DNA of 25,984 nt from Prorocentrum cordatum. Taxonomy: Eukaryota > Sar > Dinophyceae > Prorocentrales > Prorocentraceae. Positions 17,573 to 25,648 of the stretch are shown piece by piece. The stretch is taken from NCBI GenBank assembly GCA_963575745.1, contig CAUYUJ010016896.1, forward strand, positions 185,001 to 210,984, given 5' to 3'. The notes beneath the pieces are model-generated. The model saw only the letters and a list, made by a program, of their open reading frames with translations. It ran no database searches and was not told the origin of the DNA. Positions within the stretch are counted from its first letter, which is position 1. Each line of letters starts with the position of its first letter. The position numbers and the translations under genes were made by a program.

Positions 17573-18853
17573 GGACGATTACCACTTAGAGAAAATGTCA
17601 GTGGAAAACCAGCTCAAACGCAAGAAAAAGCGGATGAGGCAATGCTGAGGCACTTTGCGAAAGCTGAGGACGAGGACATCATGAGCAAAACGGCGGTGGA
17701 GGAGCTATACAATAAAAGAAAGAACGACTACGCGGAGACCTTCATGCAGGACATTGAGACCGTCCCCACCAGAAATGAGATACAGCGGAGCTACAAGACA
17801 GCCAAACGAAGACGGGCGGCTGCACCAGATAAAATATTGGACGACGTGCTAAGAGCCACAGCGAAGTCTTCAGCAAGATGGTGGTACCCAGTATACCTCA
17901 AAACGGCGCTATATCTACAAGAACCCATTGCATTCAAGGAGGCTACATTGTGTGGGATACCAAAGTCAGGACCTTCAAATTGGAAATGGGAACACTTCAG
18001 AATTACATGTTTGAACAATGTTATGGGGAAACAGTGTCACAAATGGCTGAGGTCGGCGCTGGGAAAAATACTACACCACATGATCAGAGACACGCAAGTT
18101 GGAGGAAGAAGGGGAATGGGAGCGCCAATGGCTGGACATCTCATCAGGACAGCTGTTCTTCTTATTGCAAAGAAAGGCAAGTCAACACTCATGATATATG
18201 TGGATTGAAAGAACGCTTTCTACATGATGATTCGGTCGATGGGGGTTGCAATGGACCATTCTGAGGAAGACATCGAGGAAATACTACAGAGAAATACGAT
18301 ACCACAACAATTTCGACCACTACTGGAGATAGCGCTAGCAGCACCACCAGCCGTACAAGGGCCACACGCACCAGCACCGCTATGGGCAATGCTATCAGGG
18401 TCAGCTAGGGTAACATGGTACCATCCACCGACAACGGACCTGGCGGCGGTGGCAACGCGAGGCGCGAGGGCAGGCAATTCAATTGCCGATTTCTTCTTCA
18501 ACGTCATATATAGGAAGCCGCTGGATGAGATCAATGAGCACATGAGGGAAATGGGGGTACTGCATAACGTCGGATGTGAAGTAGACCGTACATACACAAA
18601 CGAGGAAGACACGACCACAGAGATCACGGATGTCAGCTACGTCGGCGACACGGCAATACCTACTGTGGTTGCAGATAACCAAAAGATAGAAGAACACATA
18701 CAGACGGTATTCCCCCCAATTCATATTACAATGGTAAAGTACGGCTTCGAGCTCAACTACAAACCAGGGAAAACGGCGGCGACATTACACCTGGCAGGGC
18801 CAAACTTGATGGAGGCGAAGCGGAACTTCAAAAAAAGAAGGAGTAAAGGTTGA
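17573..18853 (+). pseudogene. LINE ORF2: reverse transcriptase (broken)
   Basis: Reverse transcriptase copies the element RNA into DNA at the nicked target. Fingers: RRAAAPDKILDD (about 17814) and KEATLCGIPKSG (about 17936) with FRITCLNNVMGK. Palm motif A is IYVD with Asp at 18203-18205, followed at once by TGA (18206-18208) and then KNAFY in the same frame. Motif B is GARAGNSIADFFFN (from 18461). Motif C reads YVGD (18638-18649), where RTs have YxDD, so the first Asp is Gly. GFELNYKPGKTA (about 18755) is the start of the thumb. The frame is lost at a run of seven A (18830-18836), consistent with a one-base gain. With a stop inside motif A and a lost catalytic Asp this copy cannot be functional. 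Confidence 0.85.
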
Positions 18854-19620
18854 CATCGAGAGCATAAACGAGTCAGTGACAGTGGTGGCAGCGTACAAAC
18901 AGTTTGGGGTGGAGCTAACTGCGGACAACACATGGCAACCAGAGATACAGAAGCGCGCCATATGCCACAAGCAGGAGATGAAGACTTTGAAAACGATATG
19001 TACGAACCCAAAGATCACGGCAAAGGACAAACTAAAGTATACGAAGAGCTATGCGAACAGCAAGTTATTATGGCAAAGCGAAACATGGCCGCCGATGCCC
19101 AAGATGGTCCAACAAATCGCAGAGACAGCATATGGAAAAGGTATTAGACAAGCTTTAGGACAAAAGACCAGACCGAAAGAAGCACGCACGACGGAGCCGA
19201 TAACAGACAAGGAGCTGTACGCCAAGGCAAAGACTGGGAATCTGGCAACATTACTCAGATACAGGCGGCTACGTTTCTTGAGGGCAATCATTACCAGCGG
19301 CCCATCGATTTTAAGACGTGGGCTCGACGAGTTAGATACTATTACGAGAACGAGACCCTGGACGTCCATGATAGAGGAGGACCTAATATGGCTGGCAGAT
19401 CTTACTGACACGGACACGGAACAAAGGAAAGGAAACAAATAATGGATACGAATGATCAAAAACGAGGGCAAAGAGTATGACAGAAGATGCAGAGAAGCAT
19501 GGAAAAAGCAGATGGACAAAGACGCGGACGAGGCAAACGACGACAAATGGAAAAGAAACTGGCAGATACTATTAAAGCAAATGGCAGTCAAACCATGGAA
19601 AGAGTTGGAACATGATGTAC
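18838..19620 (+). pseudogene. LINE ORF2: C-terminal basic region (broken)
   Basis: After the A7 shift, frame 0 carries the region downstream of the thumb. It is rich in Lys/Arg/Thr, with QFGVELTAD, LLWQSETWP and YRRLRFLRAIITSGP motifs like the region between RT and zinc knuckle in other LINEs. A TAA at 19440 interrupts it and the same frame then continues (REAWKKQMDKDADE) to about 19615, where a further shift leads into the zinc fingers. The conserved Trp-rich texture supports real coding origin. Confidence 0.7.
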
Positions 19621-19621
19621 A

Positions 19622-19819
19622 TTATATATATGTTACGATTGTGGTTTCACAACAGCAGATATTGGGGCGTGGAAACGACACAGAAAGAAACATATGCCAA
19701 TAGACACAGCGCAAAGATACGCCACCAGCTCAATTTGCCAGTCGTGCAGAAAGGATTTTCAAACAAGGCCGATATTGATAATACATTTGCGGCACAGATG
19801 CAGGGGATGTCTCAGCTAG
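19622..19819 (+). pseudogene. LINE ORF2: paired C2H2 zinc fingers
   Basis: In frame 2 the sequence reads a first finger CYDCGF...WKRHRKKH (Cys-X2-Cys-X12-His-X4-His, 19631-19700) and a second CQSCRKDF...IHLRHRC (Cys-X2-Cys-X12-His-X3-His, from about 19737). The frame closes with TAG at 19817-19819. Zinc fingers after the RT in LINEs are thought to bind nucleic acid at the target; most known ones are CCHC or CCHH singles. The stretch is short and frameshifted relative to its neighbours, so automatic gene calling would miss it. All eight zinc ligands are present. Confidence 0.8.
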
Positions 19820-20433
19820 TACAAAAAAAATCAGCAGCCCATGCAGTATGAAGAGGCTTGGGAGATGTATGACAGGGATATGGAAGAGACAAGAATAATG
19901 AAACAACGAGGACATAGACCTGAGAAAGCATTGGTACCATGTACTAAAGTGGACAGGGCAGAGCACAGCGACGATCAGAGAGAAGAAGTGGACGGAACTG
20001 AAACAAGCCAAGAGAGTGACGACATACTGGCACCTCAAATTCAACCAAGAGGAGAATGGATGGAGAGAACTACGGAGATCCCCGACATGGCGAACCAGAA
20101 CCAGCAGTACGTGCTCTACGCCACATCGGCGAGAAGAAGAAAAGGAGACTACATGGACGCCATGGAGCAGGAGATCAGCAAGGCAGTGAACACCGAGGAC
20201 GACTGCAGCATGATAGGCATGGCTTGCAACCAGCTGAATGAGGAGATGGTCAGCAAGTGGAGAGACAACATCGACAAAGGCATCGTGGCAGCAGTAATGA
20301 TAGCAACACCGACGGGTACACATACAGCGGAGTGCAGAGACGACGACAAGCCATGGGGAACATGGACGACCACTACAACGAGGAGAAGAACGATGCTCAT
20401 CGAGGAGAACGACCAGATACGGAATGGAATACT
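19820..20433 (+). pseudogene. LINE C-terminal continuation, function unknown
   Basis: Frame 2 stays open past the TAG at 19817 and continues to 20752, with an ATG at 19841. It has the A-rich composition of the retrotransposon and Glu/Asp/Met-rich sequence (for example EEAWEMYDRDMEE). An alternative frame over 19917-20130 (Trp/Lys-rich, with WYHVLKWTG) also looks coding, so a further frameshift is possible. I cannot tell whether this is the end of ORF2 or a third ORF. No domain recognised. Confidence 0.4.
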
Positions 20434-20550
20434 GGCGCGCGGAGCGCGCCAGGGGCGGCGCCGGAGGCGCCACTGGGGGGCCCCAACGCTGATCCGAGAA
20501 ATCCGCGCGGACCTCCGAGTTTTTATGTTTATGTCACTTTTTGTTCCACT
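20434..20550 (+). repeat. Dispersed repeat G, copy 2
   Basis: A GC-rich block with nested palindromes (GGCGCGCGGAGCGCGCC; GGCGGCGCCGGAGGCGCC) followed by a T-rich end. It matches 11018-11133 in inverted orientation. It sits inside A-rich retrotransposon-like sequence, which resumes after 20550. It is either an insertion or part of the LINE 3' tail. A clear target duplication is not visible; ACT occurs at both edges. Confidence 0.7.
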
Positions 20551-20783
20551 ACTCGATGGCGAGTCCAACGTTCGACCATCAGGCCGACAACAACGAAACC
20601 CTGCTCATAGACGTCCAGCAAGCCGACAGCAGCGAGCTTCCGTCCATAGAAGTGAGCATCGACGTCGCGTTCTGCCATCAACAGAAAACCACGAGGGTGA
20701 CAAGGTGCTTGCTAACACCGACGATGTGGCAAGCAGGGAACAACGAACATGACACGGTGGGTGCCGCAGCTCAACCTGAATGA
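20541..20783 (+). CDS. Short ORF after repeat G, unknown
   Basis: An 80-codon frame; an inner ATG at 20556 (MASPTFDHQADNNE) is the likelier start because the first five codons overlap repeat G. It is Asp/Gln/Thr-rich with balanced hydrophobics (SIEVSIDVAFCHQQ) and its composition matches the retrotransposon upstream rather than the GC-rich DNA downstream. It may be the tail of the LINE coding region displaced by repeat G. No domain recognised. Confidence 0.3.
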   Translation: MFHYSMASPTFDHQADNNETLLIDVQQADSSELPSIEVSIDVAFCHQQKTTRVTRCLLTPTMWQAGNNEHDTVGAAAQPE

Positions 20784-20810
20784 TCAAATGAGGGGGCCGG
20801 AGCCTTTGAC

Positions 20811-20846
20811 TTCCCTGTGTGGAGCTCGGGGGTGAATGCGCCGCCA
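20811..20846. repeat. 36-bp repeat H, copy 1
   Basis: TTCCCTGTGTGGAGCTCGGG followed by GG-GAA--CGCCGC recurs at 21053-21088 with a few mismatches. The two copies bracket the 11-bp minisatellite. Confidence 0.75.
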
Positions 20847-20895
20847 AGACTTATGTTGCATATTTGGGGGACCTTGTGTGTCCCGCCACGGCCCT

Positions 20896-20990
20896 ATCCA
20901 CGTCGAATCCGTGTCGAATCCGTGTCGGCCTCGTCGAATCCGCGTCGAATCCACGCCAGATCCGCGTCGAGTCCGCATCGAGCCCGCGCT
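20896..20990. repeat. 11-bp minisatellite (TCCGCGTCGAA)
   Basis: About nine imperfect units of TCCRYGTCGAA/TCCGCRTCGAG in tandem. Eleven is not a multiple of three, so all three frames translate to the same Arg/Ser/Glu-rich pattern. Confidence 0.85.
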
Positions 20991-21052
20991 GGGCACAAGA
21001 GACGACACCAATGTTTAGGACAGGCGGGGTCCCCCGAGGATGCAACGCAACC

Positions 21053-21088
21053 TTCCCTGTGTGGAGCTCGGGGGCGAACACGCCGCTG
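21053..21088. repeat. 36-bp repeat H, copy 2
   Basis: Second copy of 20811-20846, 242 bp downstream in the same orientation. Confidence 0.75.
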
Positions 21089-21264
21089 GAGCCTCGCGGG
21101 CGACGACACTTGGACGGCTGTCGACCGCTGCTTGCGTGTGAGCGGCCACCCCGCACCGCGCTGCTCGGTTCGCCGAACCCGTGGTCGCCGAGAGCGCGGC
21201 CCGAGCCGCAGTGGCCTTGGCCGCCCCGATACGCCACACGCAACACGTGGAGCATGGGCATGGA

Positions 21265-21470
21265 ACTCGGCGGCGAGCGAGAGGTGGCAGCGAGAAGGGG
21301 AGGGCCTTCTCAGAGGGCGGCGGGACTTCTCGGAGACCCTCGCGCCCTCCGGGAAACTGTCTGCGTCCCCGGGGGAGGCCCAGACGACTTCTCACGAGAA
21401 CCAGGGGGACCTCCGAGCCTTCTGAGAAGGCCGTCTCCTTCTCGCTTCCCCTCCTCGCTCGCCGCCGAGT
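21265..21470. mobile_element. 206-bp palindromic (foldback-like) element
   Basis: The left half (from ACTCGGCGGCGAGCGAG at 21265) and the reverse complement of the right half (ending at 21470) align to the centre near 21367. Shared blocks in order are GCGAGAAGG, GGCCTTCTCAGA, GG-GG, TTCTCG, and CCC near the middle, with scattered mismatches and small indels. The halves have diverged moderately. Open frames of both strands through it read as mirror versions of each other. This looks like a foldback/MITE element or the product of a head-to-head duplication. Confidence 0.65.
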
Positions 21471-22094
21471 ACGGATACGGGACTCAGCACGCAGACTGAA
21501 CACGTAGGTCTGACGCGATACGCTCGCGAAAGCGTGGACGGACCAACACGTCGAGCCAGCACGGAACGTATTGACATATGGACGTTTCGTGCGCAGCACG
21601 TGTTGCGTTTCACAATGGGCGCATCGAGGCAGTCAAGGTACAGTCAAAACGTATACTAAGGACGCGTGGTAAGGACGCAAGACCCTTGGAGGCTGAAGTT
21701 GGGATTTTTTGGGCGGCGGCGACCAGTGAAAACGGCAAAGGACGGGCCACAGAGGCAAGGACGCAAGTGGATGAAGGCGCGCGTCCTTACTAGGCGAGTT
21801 GACTGTAGTGGCAGAGGTCAATGTCGCGGTGCGGGCACCAGTGGCCAGCCTCGGTCGAATCTGCTGCTCCGGTGAGCCTCGCATGGCCTTCGCGGGGGGG
21901 CGCCGGCTGTCTCCGAGGCTGGAGATATGTTGCTCTGGCAGCTCCTTCGGGGCGGCGGCGCGACTGAGCATGGGCAGGGGGCGCCGTCCCAAGAACAGCT
22001 GCGCCGACGTTCGAGAATCCATAGTTCTTCCAGACCGTTTTCCCCTCCTCTGAAGGGGCCCTGGGACACACAAATAAATACACACTAATAAAAG
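21471..22094. other. No gene seen
   Basis: AAGGACGC occurs three times (about 21657-21770). CTGCTGCTCCGG and TTGCTCTGGCAGCTCC words at 21870-21950 may be an old duplication. No domain in any frame. Confidence 0.4.
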
Positions 22095-22176
22095 GATTCC
22101 CCAGATTTTCCCATACTTTCTTGGTTTTTGTCTTCCCCCCCCACTTCCCATATTTTCCTATATTTTCTGGGGAATC
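22095..22176. repeat. AT-rich hairpin with 10-bp perfect ends
   Basis: GATTCCCCAG at 22095-22104 is the exact complement of CTGGGGAATC at 22167-22176. The adjoining inner T/A-rich bases and the outer AATAAAAG/TTAAT bases pair in part. The interior repeats CCATA-TTT-C. Possibly a small TIR element. Confidence 0.5.
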
Positions 22177-22384
22177 GACGATTAATTGTGTCTGCGTGCT
22201 TTTTCCCATCCTGATCCTCCCCCCTCCCATCACCATCCCTGCCAGCCCCGGTCCGACACGTCCCCCGTCCCTCCCGCCCCACCTCCATCGGTCCTCCTCC
22301 TGACCGGCGCCGTCCTCCTCCTGGCACTCGACCGAAGACATTCAGCGCAAGCCCAGGCCATCACCTTCTTCTGTTTCTATTAGA
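22177..22384. other. No gene seen; C/T-rich
   Basis: Pyrimidine-rich spacer leading into the TCC tract. Confidence 0.4.
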
Positions 22385-22452
22385 TCCTCCTCCTCCTCCT
22401 CCTCCTCCTGCTCCTCCTCCTCCTCCTCCGCCTCCTCCTCCTCCTCCTCCCC
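22385..22452. repeat. TCC tract
   Basis: TCC units with single G interruptions. Confidence 0.95.
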
Positions 22453-22460
22453 ATCTCAGT

Positions 22461-22558
22461 CTTCTTCGTCGTCGCCCTCACCGTCGTCGTCGCTGGCGGC
22501 GTCGGCGACGTCGGCGTCGCCGTTGGCGTCGTCGGCGGCGTCGGCGCTGCCGTCGACC
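22461..22558. repeat. Degenerate GTC/GGC trinucleotide tract
   Basis: GTCGTC, GGCGTC and GCCGTC units in sequence. The minus strand reads as Asp/Ala-rich, as expected from the repeat alone. Confidence 0.7.
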
Positions 22559-22673
22559 CGATGGCCCCCGGGCTGCCCGAGGCAGCGGCCGCCGCCACCG
22601 GGCAGGATCCAGACGTTGCTGCCGGCGGGCGGGGCCCCGCCCATCATGTTGCCGACCTGTGGCCGCCAGTCGG

Positions 22674-22749
22674 GGAGGAGGAGGAGGAGGAGGAGGAGGA
22701 GGAGGAGGAGGAGGAGAGGAGGAGGAGGAGGAGGAGGAGGAGGAGGAGG
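22674..22749. repeat. (GGA)n tract
   Basis: About 25 GGA/GAG units with one GA phase slip. Confidence 0.95.
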
Positions 22750-22816
22750 GCCAGCTGGTCCCTTAGCATCTCGTCTCCAAGGGTTCTGGAGCACACTCTT
22801 CCTAGCAACCCCCCCT

Positions 22817-22856
22817 CCCCCCGCGTCGCGAAGCATAACAATCGTGACGCGGGGGG
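22817..22856. repeat. Perfect 11-bp stem hairpin
   Basis: CCCCCCGCGTC (22817-22827) pairs exactly with GACGCGGGGGG (22846-22856) around an 18-base loop. No T-run follows, and bacterial-type termination is not expected here. Confidence 0.6.
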
Positions 22857-22916
22857 ATCTTGTGCGCTGCTCTGGGCCTAGCCGGGGGCCCTCGCCAGGG
22901 GGCTCGGGAGCGTCAG

Positions 22917-23130
22917 AGAACGAGAACGGCTCGGGATGGAAGGCCGGTCCCCGGGAAGGGGTCCAGGCTCCTAGGGGGTCAGGTCACAAAAGAAAGGCGG
23001 GTCTAAAGAACCTGGGGGTCACAAACAAGTCACAAAACAAGGGGTCCAGGCTCCTGGGGGTCAGAGAACGGCTCGGGTCGGAACGCCGGTCCACGGAAAG
23101 GGGTCCAGGCTCCTGGGGGTCAGTCAAGTC
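22917..23130. repeat. Imperfect tandem array with two levels
   Basis: A block GAGAACGGCTCGGG ... CCGGTCC-CGG-AAGGGGTCCAGG occurs at 22922-22982 and 23063-23122, 141 bp apart. GGGGTCCAGGCTCCT occurs three times (about 22958, 23041, 23100). GTCACAAA words fill the spaces and give short A-runs. Confidence 0.75.
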
Positions 23131-23503
23131 ACAAAAAAAAGGTCCTGGCGTCTGGGGGGTCTGGGTTCCTCGAGGCCCCCCGTGAGGGATGCCGGGCCCC
23201 CGAGGCCGGTGGAGCATCGTGGCCGCCCCTCGCGGTCCCCCAGGCCCTCCACCGGGCCCCCCCTCCCCCTCCCCCCTCCCCTGGGGCCTCCCACCCCGAC
23301 CTTCCAGAGTGCTAAAAATTAGCACTCCAGACCTATAAACCTATCTGGACTGCCTCAAACCTCGACAGGAATGAGGACGTCCATGCCCTGGTGCTATGTT
23401 TAGCCCTCCTGGCAGGTCAGGGCAGGGGGGGCATCTCGTGGACGGGAAACACACCCGCATCTGCGGCCTGGCAGGACGGGCTCCTCATGATGGGCTTGTT
23501 GTT
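23131..23503. other. No gene seen; short palindrome at 23307-23327
   Basis: GAGTGCTA and TAGCACTC (23307-23314 and 23320-23327) pair perfectly around AAAAT; the flanking CCA/CAG bases extend the stem imperfectly. The rest is GC-rich sequence without a gene. Confidence 0.5.
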
Positions 23504-23520
23504 CACCACCACCACCACCA
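23504..23520. repeat. Short (CAC)n tract
   Basis: Five to six CAC units. Confidence 0.9.
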
Positions 23521-23541
23521 GAATGTTGAGGAGGGAGGGGG

Positions 23542-23640
23542 TCCTCCTCCTCCTCCTCCTCCTCCTCCTCCTCCTCCTCGTCCTCCTCCTCCTCCTCCTC
23601 CTCCTCATCCTCCTCCTCCTCATCCTCCTCCTTCCCCCCT
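23542..23640. repeat. TCC/CTC tract, about 99 bp
   Basis: Nearly pure TCC with CTCATC and CTCGTC interruptions. It supplies the poly-Pro/poly-Leu part of a 373-codon plus-strand frame (23396-24517), which is therefore not credible as one gene. Confidence 0.95.
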
Positions 23641-24390
23641 CAAACTGATGCTGGTGGTGGCGGAAAACAGGCCCATCACCTCAGCCGCGACTCCCTGGAT
23701 GCGAGGCGGCCTTGCGCGGGTCCCCCGCGCGGAGCGAATCCACGCGGTCTCGTATCCAAGCGATCGCGCATCCACGGGAGGGCGAGGGCATGGATATGGA
23801 CATGTTCGTCGTTTCTGGGCCGCGTGCGGGGACACGGCAGCCCGAGCATGCCACTGCGGAGTGCGCGCGCCGAGCCTGCCAGCCAGCCTGGGAGCCAGGA
23901 CCGCCTCCGGCGCGGAGCCCCCGAGGGCCCCACCCATGCCCGAAGCATGGCACCTCGCTGGCGGCCCGCTCCCCCGCCGCGCGCGCAGTCTGCGCGCAAA
24001 GGGGGGCCGCATGCGGCGAGGAGCGCAGCGGCAGGAGGCGGCCGCAGAGGGCGGGGAGAGCTTCCATCCTCGGAGCCCGCACGCCGCGGCGGCGGGCGGC
24101 CGAGGGCCAGCCTCCCGTGGCAGCGCACGGGAGCCTCCCGTGCCATCCTGCCGGCCCTTGCGAGCCGGTGCAATGCGCCGCGCATCGACGCGGCTCGTAG
24201 CGAATCGAGGCTCGATCGATGCCAATCTGCACGAAGCCTGTGTTCTTCGCCAAGCAATGACCAAACGCTGGCGTACGCCCGACGACAGAAAGGCAAGGGC
24301 AGACAGGGCCCCCATTGAGTTGCTAGCACACCTCACCAGTGACGAGCTCGCCGACATCGGTGCCCAGGAGCAGCAGCAGCAGCAGCGGGC
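23641..24390. other. GC-rich, no supported gene
   Basis: Four or more frames are open across this stretch because of high GC. In one plus-strand frame the last 60 or so codons before 24390 (from about 24211: ANLHEACVLRQAMTKRW and onward to TSDELADIGAQE) look more protein-like than the rest, followed by a short CAG run (24368-24386). I recognise no family and cannot support a gene. Confidence 0.35.
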
Positions 24391-24475
24391 CTGGCCGAAC
24401 TCGGCCAGGATGAACTCGGCTGGCTGGTCTCGGCCAAGCTGCGCAAGCTCGGCCAAGCTGACTTCGGCCAGCGGT
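24391..24475. repeat. CTCGGCCAA-type minisatellite
   Basis: About six variants of ACTCGGCCAG/GCTCGGCCAAGCTG at 10-19 bp spacing. Confidence 0.6.
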
Positions 24476-24524
24476 TCTGGCGGGCGGGGGCCCACCTGTG
24501 TGAGCGACGATATCTAGAGACATG

Positions 24525-24582
24525 TGTATATATGTATATATGTATATATGTATATATATATATACATATTCATATTCATATT

Positions 24583-24628
<46 letters not shown>

Positions 24629-24728
24629 AACATATACATACATGCATATATATATACATATATGCATGCCTATACACATATATATACACATATGTACATA
24701 TGATATATAGATGTATGTGTGTATACAC
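24525..24728. repeat. (CATATA)n / TA-rich microsatellite
   Basis: About 200 bp of ATATGT, CATATA and CATATT units. The left half is TATG-rich and the right half CATA-rich, so the tract is broadly self-complementary. The same repeat type opens the window at 1-57. Confidence 0.95.
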
Positions 24729-24730
24729 AT

Positions 24731-24851
24731 CCACCGCCGCTGGCCAGGACCACCCCTGGCTCAGGAGCTGTGCATGCGCACCCCCCTGGCTTGGCCAGGG
24801 ACAGACACGCACCGCTTCTGGGCCCAGGAGGCGCCGGGCCAGCGGCGGTGG
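24731..24851. mobile_element. 121-bp inverted-repeat element
   Basis: CCACCGCCGCTGGCC (24731-24745) is exactly complementary to 24837-24851. Pairing continues imperfectly for about 25 more bases inwards (CTGG, CAG-AGC words). The element lies directly at the end of the TA-rich microsatellite. Likely a small TIR or foldback element. Confidence 0.6.
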
Positions 24852-25061
24852 AGATGTACGGATCTCGCCGCCCTGCTGTGATGAGCTCGCGGCAGTCGGA
24901 GCACACGGGCCGCAGCAGCAGGAGGGGGAGCCAGAGGCGGCAGTCGCGGCTCTCCCCGCCCAGCCTCCCACCCCTCCGCCCCAGGGTGGGCGGCCGGGAG
25001 GGCCTGCTGGGCGAGCTCGCGGCCGCCACCCAGCGTGGCGATGGCCTGCACGGGGGCCGGG
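24852..25061. other. No gene seen
   Basis: GC-rich spacer. Confidence 0.4.
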
Positions 25062-25234
25062 TCCTCCTCCTCCTCCTCCTCGTCCTCCTCCTCCTCCTCC
25101 TCCTCCTCCTCCTCCTCTTCTACTTCTCCTCCTCCTCCTGGTTCCCCTCGTCCTTGCCCTCCTCCTCCCCCTCCTCCTCCTCCTCCTCCTCCTCGTTCTC
25201 CTCCTCCTCCTCCTCCTCCTCCTCCTCCTCCCCA
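25062..25234. repeat. TCC/CTC tract, about 173 bp
   Basis: Mostly TCC with short TTC, CGT and TGG interruptions. Confidence 0.95.
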
Positions 25235-25611
25235 GACCTCTGGCGTCGTGATTTCTGGAAGCTTTGATTTTTCGTGATTTCAGCACCCGAGAGCCGTTCC
25301 TGGGCCACCAGAACCGTCGACAGATGGCTCAGTACGGGAAGCCAGCCCCGAGTTAGGGGTTCAGATGTTCAGGGCCCCCAAAAACTGAACAGGTCACGAC
25401 ATCGGGGTCTGGTCCTTCCTGCATTATTGTCCCTCCTCTCTCCACCTAACTCCTCAGATCTCCTCGTTTGCTGCTGTTCCATGCCTCCTCGCTCCCTTCT
25501 GTCCTGCTCCTGCACCTTGCTCCTCTCAGCCTCCTCCCTCCTGGTCCCATCCTCCTATCCTCCCCTGCTCCACCTCCTTCTCTCCCTCCTCTTCCTTCCC
25601 CGCTCAGCACT
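25235..25611. other. No gene seen; pyrimidine-rich from 25415
   Basis: A C/T-rich run ending in CCTCAG (about 25426-25457) resembles a splice acceptor, but no exon is recognisable after it. Confidence 0.4.
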
Positions 25612-25648
25612 GCCTCCTCCTCCTCCTCCTCCTCCTCCTCGTCCTCCT
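25612..25648. repeat. TCC tract
   Basis: About ten TCC units with a single GTC interruption near the end. Confidence 0.9.

Larger units (their letters stand above)
13690..20785 (+). mobile_element. Decayed LINE-type (non-LTR) retrotransposon
   Basis: About 7 kb of A-rich plus-strand coding sequence set in GC-rich DNA. Domains in order: acidic coiled-coil ORF1; RNase H; APE-like (EEP) endonuclease; helical linker; reverse transcriptase; basic C-terminal region; two C2H2 zinc fingers; a further C-terminal stretch. EEP endonuclease plus RT with no LTR, integrase or protease identifies a LINE. The copy is inactive. In-frame stops lie at 13870, 13987, 17570, 18206, 19440 and 19817. Frameshifts lie near 16884, 18830 and 19615, with a possible one near 15240. 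The left boundary is set by the change in composition. The right boundary is uncertain because a GC-rich repeat (20434-20550) interrupts the A-rich sequence, which then resumes until about 20783. No target-site duplication was identified. Confidence 0.9.

Noticed and set aside
17570-18208. TGA reassigned as a sense codon
   Set aside because: TAA and TAG stops also interrupt the same element, along with frameshifts, so ordinary decay is the simpler explanation.
13690-20785. LTR retrotransposon or retrovirus-like element
   Set aside because: No long terminal repeats, protease or integrase; an EEP endonuclease and LINE-type RT motifs are present instead.
22817-22856. Rho-independent terminator
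   Set aside because: The stem is strong but no T-run follows, and such terminators are not expected in a nuclear eukaryotic genome.
23396-24517. 373-codon plus-strand frame
   Set aside because: It joins a TCC tract to GC-rich DNA in which opposite-strand frames are equally long; no domain seen.
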